Positions 27,634-36,475 of a DNA stretch of 64,000 nt are shown here, one piece after another (position 1 is the first letter of the stretch; each line of letters begins with the position of its first letter). A program made the position numbers and the translations under genes. Under the pieces are notes generated by a model. That model saw only the letters and a list, made by a program, of their open reading frames with translations, was not told the origin of the DNA and searched no databases. This DNA comes from Nocardioides zeae (lineage in GTDB: Bacteria > Actinomycetota > Actinomycetes > Propionibacteriales > Nocardioidaceae), in contig NZ_JAAGXA010000001.1 of assembly GCF_010686755.1 (NCBI RefSeq), forward strand, positions 434,001 through 498,000, given 5' to 3'.

Positions 27634-29169
27634 TTGTCTTCCTTCATCGATCTCGGCGTCCCCGCGCGCCTCGCCGACGTCCTCTCCGGTCTCGGCATCG
27701 ACACCCCCACGCCGATCCAGGCGGCGACCCTGGGCGACTCCCTCGCCGGTCGTGACGTGCTGGGCCGCGGCCGCACCGGCTCCGGCAAGACCTACGCGTT
27801 CCTCCTCCCGCTCGTCGCCCGGCTGTCCGGGGGCGCGAGCGCCCGTCCCGGCGCGCCGCGTGCCCTCATCCTGGCGCCCACCCGTGAGCTCGTGGGCCAG
27901 ATCGAGGCGTCCCTCGCCCCGCTGGCCGAGGCCGCCGGCCTCACGACGCGCACCGTCTTCGGTGGCGTCGGCCAGAACCCGCAGGTCAACGCGCTCCGTC
28001 GCGGCGTCGACATCCTCGTCGCCTGCCCCGGCCGGCTCGAGGACCTCATCGGGCAGGGTCACTGCTCGCTCGGCTCCGTCGAGGTGACGGTGCTCGACGA
28101 GGCCGACCACATGGCCGACCTCGGCTTCCTGCCCGCCGTGCGCCGCCTGCTCGGCCAGACGCCGAAGCAGAGCCAGCGCCTGCTGTTCTCCGCGACGCTC
28201 GACAAGGCGATCGACGCGCTGGTCAAGCAGTTCCTCACGAAGCCCGTCACGCACGAGGCCGACTCGGCGCAGTCGCCCGTCGCCGCGATGACCCACCACG
28301 TGCTGCACGTCGAGCGTGACCACCGCCTGCCGGTGCTCGTCGACCTCACCAGCGCGCCGGGCCGCACGGTGGTCTTCACCCGCACCAAGCACGGCGCCAA
28401 GGCGCTCGCCCGCCAGCTCAACCGCAGCGGCGTCCCGGCCGTCGAGCTCCACGGCAACCTCGGCCAGAACGCCCGCACGCGCAACATGGAGGCGTTCCAC
28501 GACGGCCGCGCCACGGCGCTCGTCGCGACCGACATCGCGGCGCGCGGCATCCACGTCGACGACGTCGCCCTCGTCGTGCACGCGGACCCGCCGACCGAGC
28601 ACAAGGCGTACCTCCACCGCTCCGGCCGCACCGCCCGGGCCGGCAACGCCGGCACGGTCGTGACGCTGATGACGACCGAGCAGAAGCGGGACGTCCGCGA
28701 CCTCACGCGTGCCGCGGGCATCAACCCGACGACGACGCGGGTCACCGGCACCGACCACCCCGTGCTCGTCGAGCTCGCCCCCGGCGAGCGCAGCCTGCCC
28801 GGCGCCTTCGAGCCGGTCGTCGCGGCGCCCGCCCCGGCGCGCACCTCGACCCGCTCCTCGGATGAGCCGGGCTCCGGTGGTGGCCGCAAGCGCAGCCGTC
28901 GTCGCGGAGGCGGCGGCTCGGGCAGTGCCGCGGGCGGCGCGGGCGGCTCGTCCGCAGGCGGCGCCAACGGCGGAGGCGGTCGTGGTCGCTCTCGTGGCGG
29001 CGCGGGCGCGTCCGGCGGCGCTGCGGGCGGCCAGCGCTCGGGCGGTCAGCGCTCCGGTGGCGCGCGGTCGGGTGGCCAGCGCTCCGGTGGCCAGCGCTCG
29101 GGCGCGACGTCCAGCGGTGCGGGCTCGAGCTCGCACAGCGCGGCGTCGTTCAGCTCCCGCGCCCGCTGA
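27634..29169 (+). CDS. DEAD-box RNA helicase with Gly/Arg/Ser-rich tail
   Basis: A 511-residue RNA helicase. Motifs in order: Q motif PTPIQAATL, I GRTGSGKT, Ia PTRELVGQ, II VLDEADHMADLG, III FSATL, IV VVFTRTKHGA, V ATDIAARGIH, VI HRSGRTARAG. The core ends near 385; the last 120 residues are disordered and include a GGQRSGG repeat, like the RGG-type tails of CsdA/RhlE homologues that bind RNA. The best start is TTG (ATG/GTG absent in frame nearby). A 237-bp upstream gap suggests a long leader, as expected for a cold-inducible gene, but this is inference. Confidence 0.92.
   Translation: MSSFIDLGVPARLADVLSGLGIDTPTPIQAATLGDSLAGRDVLGRGRTGSGKTYAFLLPLVARLSGGASARPGAPRALILAPTRELVGQIEASLAPLAEAAGLTTRTVFGGVGQNPQVNALRRGVDILVACPGRLEDLIGQGHCSLGSVEVTVLDEADHMADLGFLPAVRRLLGQTPKQSQRLLFSATLDKAIDALVKQFLTKPVTHEADSAQSPVAAMTHHVLHVERDHRLPVLVDLTSAPGRTVVFTRTKHGAKALARQLNRSGVPAVELHGNLGQNARTRNMEAFHDGRATALVATDIAARGIHVDDVALVVHADPPTEHKAYLHRSGRTARAGNAGTVVTLMTTEQKRDVRDLTRAAGINPTTTRVTGTDHPVLVELAPGERSLPGAFEPVVAAPAPARTSTRSSDEPGSGGGRKRSRRRGGGGSGSAAGGAGGSSAGGANGGGGRGRSRGGAGASGGAAGGQRSGGQRSGGARSGGQRSGGQRSGATSSGAGSSSHSAASFSSRAR
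29031..29105 (+). repeat. In-frame GGQRSGG-coding repeat in the helicase tail
   Basis: A 15-bp unit close to GGTGGCCAGCGCTCC recurs about five times, encoding GGQRS/GGARS. It makes an RNA-binding low-complexity tail and is a likely site of length variation. Confidence 0.75.
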
Positions 29170-29183
29170 CCGCGGTTCCGGCG

Positions 29184-29681
29184 ATGACCGACGCGACCGG
29201 CACCGTGTTCGACTGCCAGATCCAGGCGCGGCTGCGCGACATCAACCTCGCGGGCCACGTCGACAACGTCGAGGCGCTGCGGATCGTCGACGAGGCGCGG
29301 CTGCTGTTCCTCCACTTCGCCCCCGACGTGCTGTCGGGGGCGGAGCGGCCTGGGCGGCCCGAGCGACCCGGTCTGCTCGGCTCGGCCCCGGAGCACGTCA
29401 CCGAGCTCATGGGCGCGCAGCGCATCGAGTACCACGCCGAGATGCGCTTCGTCGCCTTCCAGCCGTTCCTCGTGCGCCTGTGGGTGCACCGGATCGGCCG
29501 CACCTCGTTCGGTCTCGGCGTCGAGCTGCGCGTCGCGGCCGACCACCCGCCGGCCCTCGTGGCCGAGCTGTCGCTGGTGCTGTGGGACCACGAGGCCGGC
29601 GCGGCGTGGCCGATCTCCGACGAGGTGCGCGCCGCGCTCGCGACGTACCAGGGGCCGGGCGTCACCTTCCGCTCGCGCTGA
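29184..29681 (+). CDS. Acyl-CoA thioesterase, 4HBT hotdog family
   Basis: A 165-residue single hotdog domain related to YbgC/FadM thioesterases, which hydrolyse acyl-CoA. The signature QARLRDINLAGHVDNVEALRIVDEARL (split at Leu-Ala) contains the catalytic Asp and the long hotdog helix; the later strands MRFVAFQPFLVRLWVHRIGRTSFGLGVEL complete the fold. An insertion rich in Pro/Gly/Arg (about 52-66) separates helix and sheet. It begins 14 bp after the helicase stop and may be read from the same transcript. Confidence 0.85.
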   Translation: MTDATGTVFDCQIQARLRDINLAGHVDNVEALRIVDEARLLFLHFAPDVLSGAERPGRPERPGLLGSAPEHVTELMGAQRIEYHAEMRFVAFQPFLVRLWVHRIGRTSFGLGVELRVAADHPPALVAELSLVLWDHEAGAAWPISDEVRAALATYQGPGVTFRSR

Positions 29682-29706
29682 CGCGCGGGACCGGGCGTCC
29701 CGCGGG

Positions 29707-30144
29707 TCAGCGCTCCAGCCGTACGGCGCCGGGTCCGCGCTCGGCGAGCTCGTCGGCCGGGTTGGCGAGGGCGCAGGACCGCAGGGACAGGCAGCCGCAG
29801 CCGATGCACTCGTCGAGGGTGTCGCGCAGGGCCTCCAGCTGGGTGATGCGGGCCTCGAGCTCGCCGCGCCACGTGCGGGACAGGCGGGCCCAGTCGCGTC
29901 GCGTCGGTGTGCGGCCCTCCGGCAGGGTGGCCAGGGCGCGGGCGATGTCGGCGAGGGGGATGCCCACCCGCTGCGAGACCCGGATGAACGCGAGCCGGCG
30001 CAGCACGTCGCGGGAGTAGCGGCGCTGGCCCCCTGAGGTGCGCTCGCTCGTGATGAGGCCGTTGCGCTCGTAGAAGTGCAGGGCCGACACGGCGACGCCC
30101 GACCGGGCCGCCACCTCTCCGGGGGTCAGGGGCGTGGCAGTCAT
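29707..30144 (-). CDS. soxR: Redox-sensitive MerR-family regulator SoxR
   Basis: A 145-residue SoxR. The N-terminal MerR helix-turn-helix ([20 protein letters not shown], about 6-25) is followed by the dimerisation helix and the [2Fe-2S] cysteine cluster [12 protein letters not shown], exactly the SoxR spacing (C-x2-C-x-C-x5-C). In actinobacteria SoxR answers redox-active compounds and controls exporters and oxidoreductases rather than soxS. The divergent MFS gene and the SoxR-box palindrome in the 39-bp intergenic space fit that role. Confidence 0.95.
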   Translation of the reverse strand: MTATPLTPGEVAARSGVAVSALHFYERNGLITSERTSGGQRRYSRDVLRRLAFIRVSQRVGIPLADIARALATLPEGRTPTRRDWARLSRTWRGELEARITQLEALRDTLDECIGCGCLSLRSCALANPADELAERGPGAVRLER

Positions 30145-30148
30145 TTGA

Positions 30149-30166
30149 CCTGAACCTTAGTTGAGG
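30149..30166. promoter_or_regulatory. SoxR box between soxR and the MFS gene
   Basis: The 18-bp site reads CCTCAACTAAGGTTCAGG on the minus strand, close to the known SoxR consensus CCTCAAGTTAACTTGAGG (outer arms CCTCAA / TTcAGG). It is centred in the intergenic gap so SoxR could act on both divergent promoters. Confidence 0.75.
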
Positions 30167-30183
30167 TCGAAGGATCCCGTGCC

Positions 30184-31542
30184 GTGACCCTCGTCGACGC
30201 TCGCCCCGAGCCCCTGTCGCCCTGGCGGCGGCCGTACGCCGCCGTCACCGCCGGCGCCTTCGGGCTGTCCTTCCTGTTCGCCTTCGAGGCCCTGGCCGTC
30301 GCCACGGTGATGCCCGCCGTCGCGCGCGAGCTCGACGGCCTCGCCCTCTACCCGGTGGCCTTCGCGGCACCGCTGGCCGCTGCGGTGGTCGCCCTGGTCG
30401 TCGCCGGACCGCTGGCCGACCGGCACGGTCCGTCACCGGTGCTGCACGGTGGCCTCGTCGTCTTCGCGGCCGGGGTCGTCCTGGCCGGCGTCGCGTGGTC
30501 GATGCCCGTGTTCCTGCTCGGCCGCCTCGTCCACGGCGCGGGCGGAGGGGTCATCGGTGTGGCGCTCTACGTCGTCGTCGCCGAGGCGTACCCCGCGGTG
30601 CTGCGTCCGCGGGTCTTCGCCGTGCTGACGGCGGCCTGGGTGCTGCCGGCGGTGGTCGGCCCCGGGATCGCCGCGGTGGTCGCGGACACCGTCGGCTGGC
30701 GGTGGGTGTTCCTCGCGGTGCCGGTGCTGGCGGCCGGGGCGCTCGCCCTCGTGCGGCAGGCGGACCTCTCCCGTCCACGGCGCGACGACCGGCCCGGTCC
30801 GGAGCGGCGTCGCGTGCTGCTGGCGCTCGGCGCCGCCCTCGGTGTGGTCGCGGTGAGCGTGGGTGGGCAGAGGGAGGCCCCGGGCTGGCCGGTGCTCGTG
30901 GCCGCGGGCCTGGCGCTGAGCGTCGCGACCGGGTCGCGGTTGCTGCCGCGGGGGGCATGGACGGGGGGACAGGGACTGCCCAGCGTGCTGGGCACGCGGG
31001 CCGTGGTGGGGGTGACGTTCCACCTGGCGGAGGTCTACCTGCCGCTGCTGCTCACCCTCGGGCGCGGGCTCTCCCTCGCGGGGGCCGGTGCCGTGCTGAC
31101 GACGGGTGCCGTGACCTGGTGCCTCGGCGCGGTGCTCGCGTCCCGCTGGGGACGGCTGGCCGACGAGGAGCGCCGCGTGCGGATCGGCGCGGCGCTCGTG
31201 GTCCTGGGGGCGGGAGGTGCGGTGCTCGCGGGTACGCCGGCGGTGCCGCTCGTGCTGCCGGTGCTGGGGTGGGCGGTCGCCGGGCTGGGCATCGGGATGG
31301 CCTACTCGACGCTGTCGGTGCTGGCGCTCGCGACGGCGGCGGACGGGGAGGCCGGCGCGACCTCGTCCGCCCTGCAGCTCAACGACCACCTCGTCATCAG
31401 CGCGGTGCTCGCCCTCGGCGGGGTGGCCTTCGCCGGCTTCGCCTCCGGTGCGCCGGTGCTGGGCGCCACGGTGCTCGTGGCCGCCGCGGCCGCCGTCGGG
31501 CTGCTCGCCCAGGTGCCGGCGCGACGGTTGCAGGCTCCCTGA
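30184..31542 (+). CDS. MFS drug-efflux-type transporter, probable SoxR target
   Basis: A 452-residue major facilitator with about 12-14 hydrophobic helices. The first helices carry FLFAFEALAVATVMPAVARELDG, the loop GPLADRHGPSPVL is the conserved MFS motif A position, and GRLVHGAGGGVIGVALYVVVAE resembles drug/proton antiporter motif C regions. Substrate is unknown, but regulation by SoxR would predict redox-active antibiotics or pigments. The start is a GTG 18 bp after the SoxR box, with no strong ribosome site. Confidence 0.88.
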   Translation: MTLVDARPEPLSPWRRPYAAVTAGAFGLSFLFAFEALAVATVMPAVARELDGLALYPVAFAAPLAAAVVALVVAGPLADRHGPSPVLHGGLVVFAAGVVLAGVAWSMPVFLLGRLVHGAGGGVIGVALYVVVAEAYPAVLRPRVFAVLTAAWVLPAVVGPGIAAVVADTVGWRWVFLAVPVLAAGALALVRQADLSRPRRDDRPGPERRRVLLALGAALGVVAVSVGGQREAPGWPVLVAAGLALSVATGSRLLPRGAWTGGQGLPSVLGTRAVVGVTFHLAEVYLPLLLTLGRGLSLAGAGAVLTTGAVTWCLGAVLASRWGRLADEERRVRIGAALVVLGAGGAVLAGTPAVPLVLPVLGWAVAGLGIGMAYSTLSVLALATAADGEAGATSSALQLNDHLVISAVLALGGVAFAGFASGAPVLGATVLVAAAAAVGLLAQVPARRLQAP

Positions 31543-31795
31543 GCGGCCGGGCGCGCGGCGGAGCAGCCGGGCACCCGTGGCGGCCCGTGACCGGGGCCAC
31601 CACCCTCACGGGTGAGTCGTCTTGGAAATCTGCACATCAACTGCGATGCTTGTTGAGATCTCCTCCGGACCTGGTCCGATCGTGGTCTCCTCACGCAGTG
31701 AGCCCGCCGGAGGTCCCCGTACTGCGGGGGAGATGGAGCGGCGTCGCTTTCGGCCGCCTCATCTCCTCTGCAGTCGCGGTTCTCGCCGGACCCGC

Positions 31796-32464
31796 CTACA
31801 GCCGGGTCGCCGCGCACCCGGCCACGAACTCCGCCGCACGCCGCTCGAACTGCCGCCCGTGCCGCAGCATCGCGTGCTTGCCGCCCTCCACCACCTCGAA
31901 CGACACGTCGGTCGTGCGCGCCACGCGCTCGCTCAGGGCGCGCGCCCGCGCGATCGGCGCGATCCGGTCCTGGTCCCCGTGCAGCACGAGCACCCGCCGC
32001 CCCCGCAGGTCCGGCCGGTCCTCCGCCAGCACCCACGGATTGAGCGCGACCACGCAGCGCACCTCGGGCGCCGAACCGGCGAGCAGGGCGGCACGGCCGC
32101 CGAGCGAGTGGCCGACCAGAGCGACCGGCAGGTCGCCCCACCGATCCCGCAGCTCGCCCAGTGCCCACCGGACGTCCTCGACCGGCGTGCGGCTGGGGTC
32201 CCAGCCGCGGTGGGTGTTGAGGAGCCGGTACGTCGCGGCGTCCGGCACCCGACGGGCGACGCGGTGCGCCACGGGCTTCATGCGCAGCACCGACAGCTGG
32301 GTCGGGCTCACCATGGGGCTGCCCGGACGCGAGCCGCCGCCGTGCAGCACCAGCACGGCGGCGGTCGGACGGTCCGGCTCGCGGACGGGGATCAGGCGGG
32401 GTTGCACAGCGGGAGGGCCCTTCGTTCGGGGAGCGGTGCTGGTACCCGCGGCGGGGGCCGTCAT
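31796..32464 (-). CDS. Alpha/beta hydrolase
   Basis: A 222-residue alpha/beta hydrolase. The oxyanion region VLVLHGGGS (about 38-46), nucleophile elbow GHSLGGRAAL, acid-bearing strand VLVLHGDQDRIAP and the catalytic histidine in EGGKHAMLR are in normal order, so it should be an active esterase or related enzyme. No signal peptide. It follows the substrate-binding protein gene by 26 bp and may be the last gene of the transporter operon. The 253 bp after it (31543-31795) shows no gene. Confidence 0.85.
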   Translation of the reverse strand: MTAPAAGTSTAPRTKGPPAVQPRLIPVREPDRPTAAVLVLHGGGSRPGSPMVSPTQLSVLRMKPVAHRVARRVPDAATYRLLNTHRGWDPSRTPVEDVRWALGELRDRWGDLPVALVGHSLGGRAALLAGSAPEVRCVVALNPWVLAEDRPDLRGRRVLVLHGDQDRIAPIARARALSERVARTTDVSFEVVEGGKHAMLRHGRQFERRAAEFVAGCAATRL

Positions 32465-32490
32465 GCGCCGTACCCCCGCCGCCGGGGCGG

Positions 32491-33504
32491 TCAGGGGCTC
32501 TCGACGAACCCCTGCTCCTCGAGCCACTGGTAGGCGACCTCGGCGGGCTCCTCGCCCTCGACGTCCACGCGGGCGTTGAGCTCGAGCAGCACCTCGTCGG
32601 TGAGCTCCTCCGTCACGGGCGCCATGAGCTCCTTGATCTCGGGGTGCTCCTCGGCGGTCTCCTCCCGCAGCACGAGGGAGACGTTGTACTTCGGGAAGTA
32701 CTCCTGGTCGTCCTCGAGGACCGTGAGGTCGAGCGCGAGGATGCGACCGTCCGTCGTGAACACCTCCCCGAAGTTGCACTCCCCGCGCGCGGTCGCGTCG
32801 TAGATCGCGCCCGTCTGGTAGGTGCGCAGGTTGGACTCCGGGGTCCCGTCGGGCTGGTCGAGCGGGATGCCGTAGGTCTCCAGCATCCCGGGCAGGCCGT
32901 CGGGGCGGTTGGTGAACTCCGACTCGACGCAGAACGTGCGCTCCTCGACCGGGAGGTCGGCGATCTGCGACATCGACTCGATGCCGAGCCGCTGGGTGAC
33001 CTCGGGGTTCATGGCGAACGCGTACGTGTTGTTCATGGGGGCCGGCGGCAGCCACACCAGCTGGTTCTGCTCGAGGTCGGCGTCCCGCACCGCCTCGTAC
33101 TGCTCCTGCTCGTCCGGGATCGGCTCCGCCTCGCCGAGGTAGGTGATCCAGCCGGTGCCGGTGTACTCCCACATCGCGTCGATCTGGCCGTCGGTCTGGG
33201 CCTGGCGGGCCGCCGCGCTGCCGGGGATGTTGGTGAGGTCGGTGACCTCGGCCCCGGCCGAGCGCAGGAGGATGATCGCCATCTTGCCGAGGATGACGTT
33301 CTCGTTGAAGTTCTTCGACCCCACCGTGATCTCGGCGCCGTCGAGCGCGCCGTCGAAGTCGGCGAGGTCGCCCGTGAGGTCGCCGGTGGGCACGTAGCCG
33401 CCGGCCGTGCCGAGCGCGCAGCCCGACAGCAGGGCACCGGTCGCCACGAGCGCCGCGGCACCGGCGGCGAGGCGGCGGGCGGTGCGGGTGCTGGTGCGTG
33501 CCAC
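32491..33504 (-). CDS. proX: Osmoprotectant ABC transporter, substrate-binding lipoprotein (ProX/OpuCC type)
   Basis: A 337-residue lipoprotein binding glycine betaine, choline or a similar compatible solute outside the membrane. The signal peptide ends in the lipobox LLSGC with the lipidated Cys at 29. The mature OpuAC-type domain starts near 58 (EITVGSKNFNENVILGKMA), and MWEYTGTGWITYLG supplies aromatic residues of the ligand cage. It directly follows a permease gene. The family match is strong; the exact solute is not readable. Confidence 0.92.
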   Translation of the reverse strand: MARTSTRTARRLAAGAAALVATGALLSGCALGTAGGYVPTGDLTGDLADFDGALDGAEITVGSKNFNENVILGKMAIILLRSAGAEVTDLTNIPGSAAARQAQTDGQIDAMWEYTGTGWITYLGEAEPIPDEQEQYEAVRDADLEQNQLVWLPPAPMNNTYAFAMNPEVTQRLGIESMSQIADLPVEERTFCVESEFTNRPDGLPGMLETYGIPLDQPDGTPESNLRTYQTGAIYDATARGECNFGEVFTTDGRILALDLTVLEDDQEYFPKYNVSLVLREETAEEHPEIKELMAPVTEELTDEVLLELNARVDVEGEEPAEVAYQWLEEQGFVESP

Positions 33505-33505
33505 G

Positions 33506-34354
33506 TCAGACCCCCTTCGGTCGGTAGGCGAGCTCGAGCAGGCGCCCGATCCACTCGATGAGCAGGGCGAGCAGCGCGATGAGCAGCGCGCCGGTGATCA
33601 TCAGCGAGAACCGGAACAGCGAGATGCCCGTCTGGAGCACCTCGCCCAGGCCGCCGGCGTCGATGAAGCAGGCCAGCGAGGCCGTGCCCGCGATGAGCAC
33701 GAGGGACGTGCGGATGCCGGCCATGATCACCGGTACGGCGAGGGGCAGCTCGATCTTGCGCAGGGTCTCCGTCGAGGTCATGCCGACGCCCCGTGCGGCC
33801 TCGACCAGCGTGGGGTCGACGGCCTGGATGCCCGTGATCGTGTTCCGCAGCACGGGCAGGATCCCGTAGAGGCTCAGCCCGATGATCGCCGTCCAGAAGC
33901 CGCCGCCGAGCCAGAGGAACAGCAGCACGATGAGGCCGACGGACGGCGCGGCCTGGCCCGCGTTGGCGATGCCGACGACGAGCGGCGCGGCGCGCTTCAC
34001 CCGGCCGCGCGTGAGGGCGATGCCGAGGGGGAGCGACACCGCGACGACGATCACCGCCGCCACCACCGTGAGCTGCAGGTGGTCGACGAGCAGCCGCGAC
34101 AGGGTGCTCCACTTCAGCTGGTTGGCCTCGACCGAGTCGAGCTCGGCGGTCTGGCGCCAGACGAGGAAGCCGATGAAGGCCAGGGCGACGAGCACGGGCG
34201 GCACGACCAGCATGGCCACCGTCTCCCGGCTGACGCTCTTGCGGGCGAGCCAGCCGCGGGCGCCGCGATCGGCCGGCGCGGACTCCTCGTCCGGGCTGGT
34301 CCGCCGCTCGTGGTCGGGCGGCCCGGTCGTCGTCTCCAACGTCTCCGCGCTCAC
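33506..34354 (-). CDS. Osmoprotectant ABC transporter permease (second permease)
   Basis: A 282-residue permease with a cytosolic N-terminal extension of about 45 residues and about six membrane helices. The coupling EAA loop is visible as VEAARGVGMTSTETLRKIELPLAVPVIMAGIRTS (in pieces), typical of OpuCB/OpuCD and ProW/ProZ permeases. The GTG start overlaps the ATPase stop (GTGA). It pairs with the shorter permease upstream to make the heterodimeric channel. Confidence 0.9.
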   Translation of the reverse strand: MSAETLETTTGPPDHERRTSPDEESAPADRGARGWLARKSVSRETVAMLVVPPVLVALAFIGFLVWRQTAELDSVEANQLKWSTLSRLLVDHLQLTVVAAVIVVAVSLPLGIALTRGRVKRAAPLVVGIANAGQAAPSVGLIVLLFLWLGGGFWTAIIGLSLYGILPVLRNTITGIQAVDPTLVEAARGVGMTSTETLRKIELPLAVPVIMAGIRTSLVLIAGTASLACFIDAGGLGEVLQTGISLFRFSLMITGALLIALLALLIEWIGRLLELAYRPKGV

Positions 34355-35616
34355 GGGCGCGCCTCCCCGGTCCCGGCCGCCTCGCCAGCCTCGGTGGCTC
34401 CGCCAGCCTCGGTGGCTTCCGCGGCGGCGGCCTCCTGGGCCCGGATGTGCTGCGTCACGGACTCGAAGTCGACGACGCCGAGGTACTCGTCCTTGTCGCC
34501 CGTGACGATCGCGGCGGCGTGGGACGAGCTGAGCATCGTGTCGAGGGCGTCGTTGAGGGTGGCGCGGCGGTCGAGCGTGACGAGCTCGTCGCGACGGGGC
34601 ACGTCGATGCGCTGCTGGCGCCGCAGGGTGCGCAGCCACGGCCACGCGACCGGGCGTCCGCGCTCGTCCAGCACCACGACGCAGTCCTGGCGGGCGGCCT
34701 CCGCGCGCCGTACCGCATCGGCGGCGTCGTCGCCCTGCCGGGCCGTCGTCCACTCGCCCATCCGGAGCTCGTTGACGCGCGAGAGGCTGAGCTGCTTGAG
34801 CGTCGAGCCCGCGCCGACGAAGTCGGCCACGAAGTCGTTGGCGGGGGCGGCGAGGATGTTCTCCGGGGTGTCGTACTGCTCGATGTGCGCGCCCTCGGAG
34901 AAGATCAGGATGCGGTCGCCGAGCTTGATGGCCTCGTCGATGTCGTGCGTGACGCAGACGATCGTCTTGCCGAGCTCGCGCTGGATGCCGAGCATCTCGT
35001 CCTGCAGGCGCTGACGCGTGATGGGGTCGACGGCGCCGAACGGCTCGTCCATCAGCACGACCGGCGGGTCGGCCGCGAGGCCGCGGGCCACGCCCACGCG
35101 CTGCTGCTGGCCGCCGGAGAGCTCGCGGGGGTAGCGGTCGCGGTACCTGGCCGGGTCGAGGCCGACGAGGTCGAGCAGCTCCTCCGTGCGGGCCGCGATC
35201 TCCTGCTTCGACCACTTGAGCAGCTTGGGGACGACCGCGATGTTGTCGGCGACGGTCATGTGGGGGAAGAGGCTGCCGCCCTGGATGACGTAGCCGATCG
35301 TGCGGCGCAGCTCGTCGGCGTCACGGCCGCGGACGTCCTCGCCGCCGATCGTGATGGTGCCGGAGGTCGGCTCGATGAGGCGGTTGATCATCTTCAGCGA
35401 CGTCGTCTTGCCGCAGCCGGAGGGGCCGATGAACATGACGACCTCGCCGGCCGGGACGGTGAGCGAGAGGCTCTGGACGGCGGGCGCCTTCTGGCCGGGG
35501 TACTTCTTGACGACGTCCCTCAGCTCGATGTCGACGCCGCTGATCCGACGCCCGTCGCGGTCGTCGCGGGCGTCGTCGTGGGGCTGGGGGGTGGTGTGCG
35601 TGTCCTGGTCCGTCAT
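34351..35616 (-). CDS. proV: Osmoprotectant ABC transporter ATPase with CBS domains (ProV/OpuCA type)
   Basis: A 421-residue ATPase driving solute import. Nucleotide-binding domain: Walker A GPSGCGKTT (about 64-72), Q-loop YVIQGGSLFPH, signature LSGGQQQR, Walker B VVLMDEPFGAVDP and switch VTHDIDEA. Residues about 275-400 hold two CBS domains (RQDCVVVLDERGRPV, AAIVTGDKDEYLGVVDFES), which in OpuA-type systems sense ionic strength or cyclic dinucleotides. The C-terminus is an Ala/Glu/Thr repeat. It overlaps both permease genes by four bases. Confidence 0.93.
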   Translation of the reverse strand: MTDQDTHTTPQPHDDARDDRDGRRISGVDIELRDVVKKYPGQKAPAVQSLSLTVPAGEVVMFIGPSGCGKTTSLKMINRLIEPTSGTITIGGEDVRGRDADELRRTIGYVIQGGSLFPHMTVADNIAVVPKLLKWSKQEIAARTEELLDLVGLDPARYRDRYPRELSGGQQQRVGVARGLAADPPVVLMDEPFGAVDPITRQRLQDEMLGIQRELGKTIVCVTHDIDEAIKLGDRILIFSEGAHIEQYDTPENILAAPANDFVADFVGAGSTLKQLSLSRVNELRMGEWTTARQGDDAADAVRRAEAARQDCVVVLDERGRPVAWPWLRTLRRQQRIDVPRRDELVTLDRRATLNDALDTMLSSSHAAAIVTGDKDEYLGVVDFESVTQHIRAQEAAAAEATEAGGATEAGEAAGTGEARP

Positions 35617-36257
35617 GCGACGCGGACTCCCTTCGAGATGGTGAGGCGCCCGAGCGCGAGCAGCAGGAGGTCGGCGACCAGGGCGACGATGACGATGCCG
35701 ACCGTGCCGACGACGGCGTAGTTGAGGGCGTTGGCGCCGCCGGTCTGGACGAGGCCCGTCCAGATGTAGGAGCCGAGGCCGGGGCCGAGCACGTAGGCGG
35801 CGATGGCGGCGATGCCCATCGACATCTGCATCGAGGTGCGCACGCCGGCGAGGATCACCGGCCAGGCCAGGGGGATCTGCACCTTGAGCAGCACGCCGAC
35901 AGGACCCATGCCCATCCCGCGCGCCGACTCCAGGAGAGTCTGGTCGACCCCCGCCAGCCCGACCACCGCGTTCCGCAGGACCGGGAGCACGGCGTAGAAC
36001 ACGACGCAGAGGAAGGCCGTCGTGGTGCCGAGCCCGGACAGGGGCAGCAGGAGGCCGACGAGCGCGAACGACGGCAGGGTGAGCCCGACCGCCGAGACGG
36101 CGTTGGCGACCGGTTCCAGCACCTTGAACCGGTTGATGAGGACCGCCAGCGCGATCGCGACGATGGTCGCCACGAGCACGCACTGGAAGACCAGGTTGGC
36201 GTGTTGGAGCATGTCGAAGGCGATCTGTCGCCGTCTCTCCGCGATGAAGTCGTCCAC
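35613..36257 (-). CDS. Osmoprotectant ABC transporter permease (first permease)
   Basis: A 214-residue permease of the ProW/OpuCB type with about five to six helices. The EAA-type loop reads LLESARGMGMGPVGVLLKVQIPLAWPV, contacting the ATPase. It opens the operon permease - ATPase - permease - binding protein - hydrolase. Overlap with the ATPase start is four bases (ATGA). Two palindromes lie 70-115 bp upstream and may serve regulation. Confidence 0.9.
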   Translation of the reverse strand: MDDFIAERRRQIAFDMLQHANLVFQCVLVATIVAIALAVLINRFKVLEPVANAVSAVGLTLPSFALVGLLLPLSGLGTTTAFLCVVFYAVLPVLRNAVVGLAGVDQTLLESARGMGMGPVGVLLKVQIPLAWPVILAGVRTSMQMSMGIAAIAAYVLGPGLGSYIWTGLVQTGGANALNYAVVGTVGIVIVALVADLLLLALGRLTISKGVRVA

Positions 36258-36324
36258 GCAGCGTTCCTTCCGGCCGTCCTGCAGGGCTCGACACGGGACC
36301 GTGCCGGCGAATCGCGAGCCTTTA

Positions 36325-36373
36325 CCCCGCGCACGCGGGGCTACACCCGAAAGTGGCGATCGATGTTCATCGA
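36325..36373. promoter_or_regulatory. Two palindromes upstream of the osmoprotectant operon
   Basis: CCCCGCG-CA-CGCGGGG (36325-36340) and TCGATG-TT-CATCGA (36360-36373) are perfect inverted repeats in the 218-bp gap between the ABC operon and the divergent mycothiol gene. The first could fold in a leader RNA; the second looks like an operator. No partner regulator is identified. Confidence 0.4.
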
Positions 36374-36475
36374 CTCACCCGTCCGGGTCACGCTCGCCCC
36401 CTGGTTTCGGCCCCCCTGCTCCAATGACGGGGACGGGTCGAGCAGACGGCCCCCGACGATGCGGGACGGTGCGAC

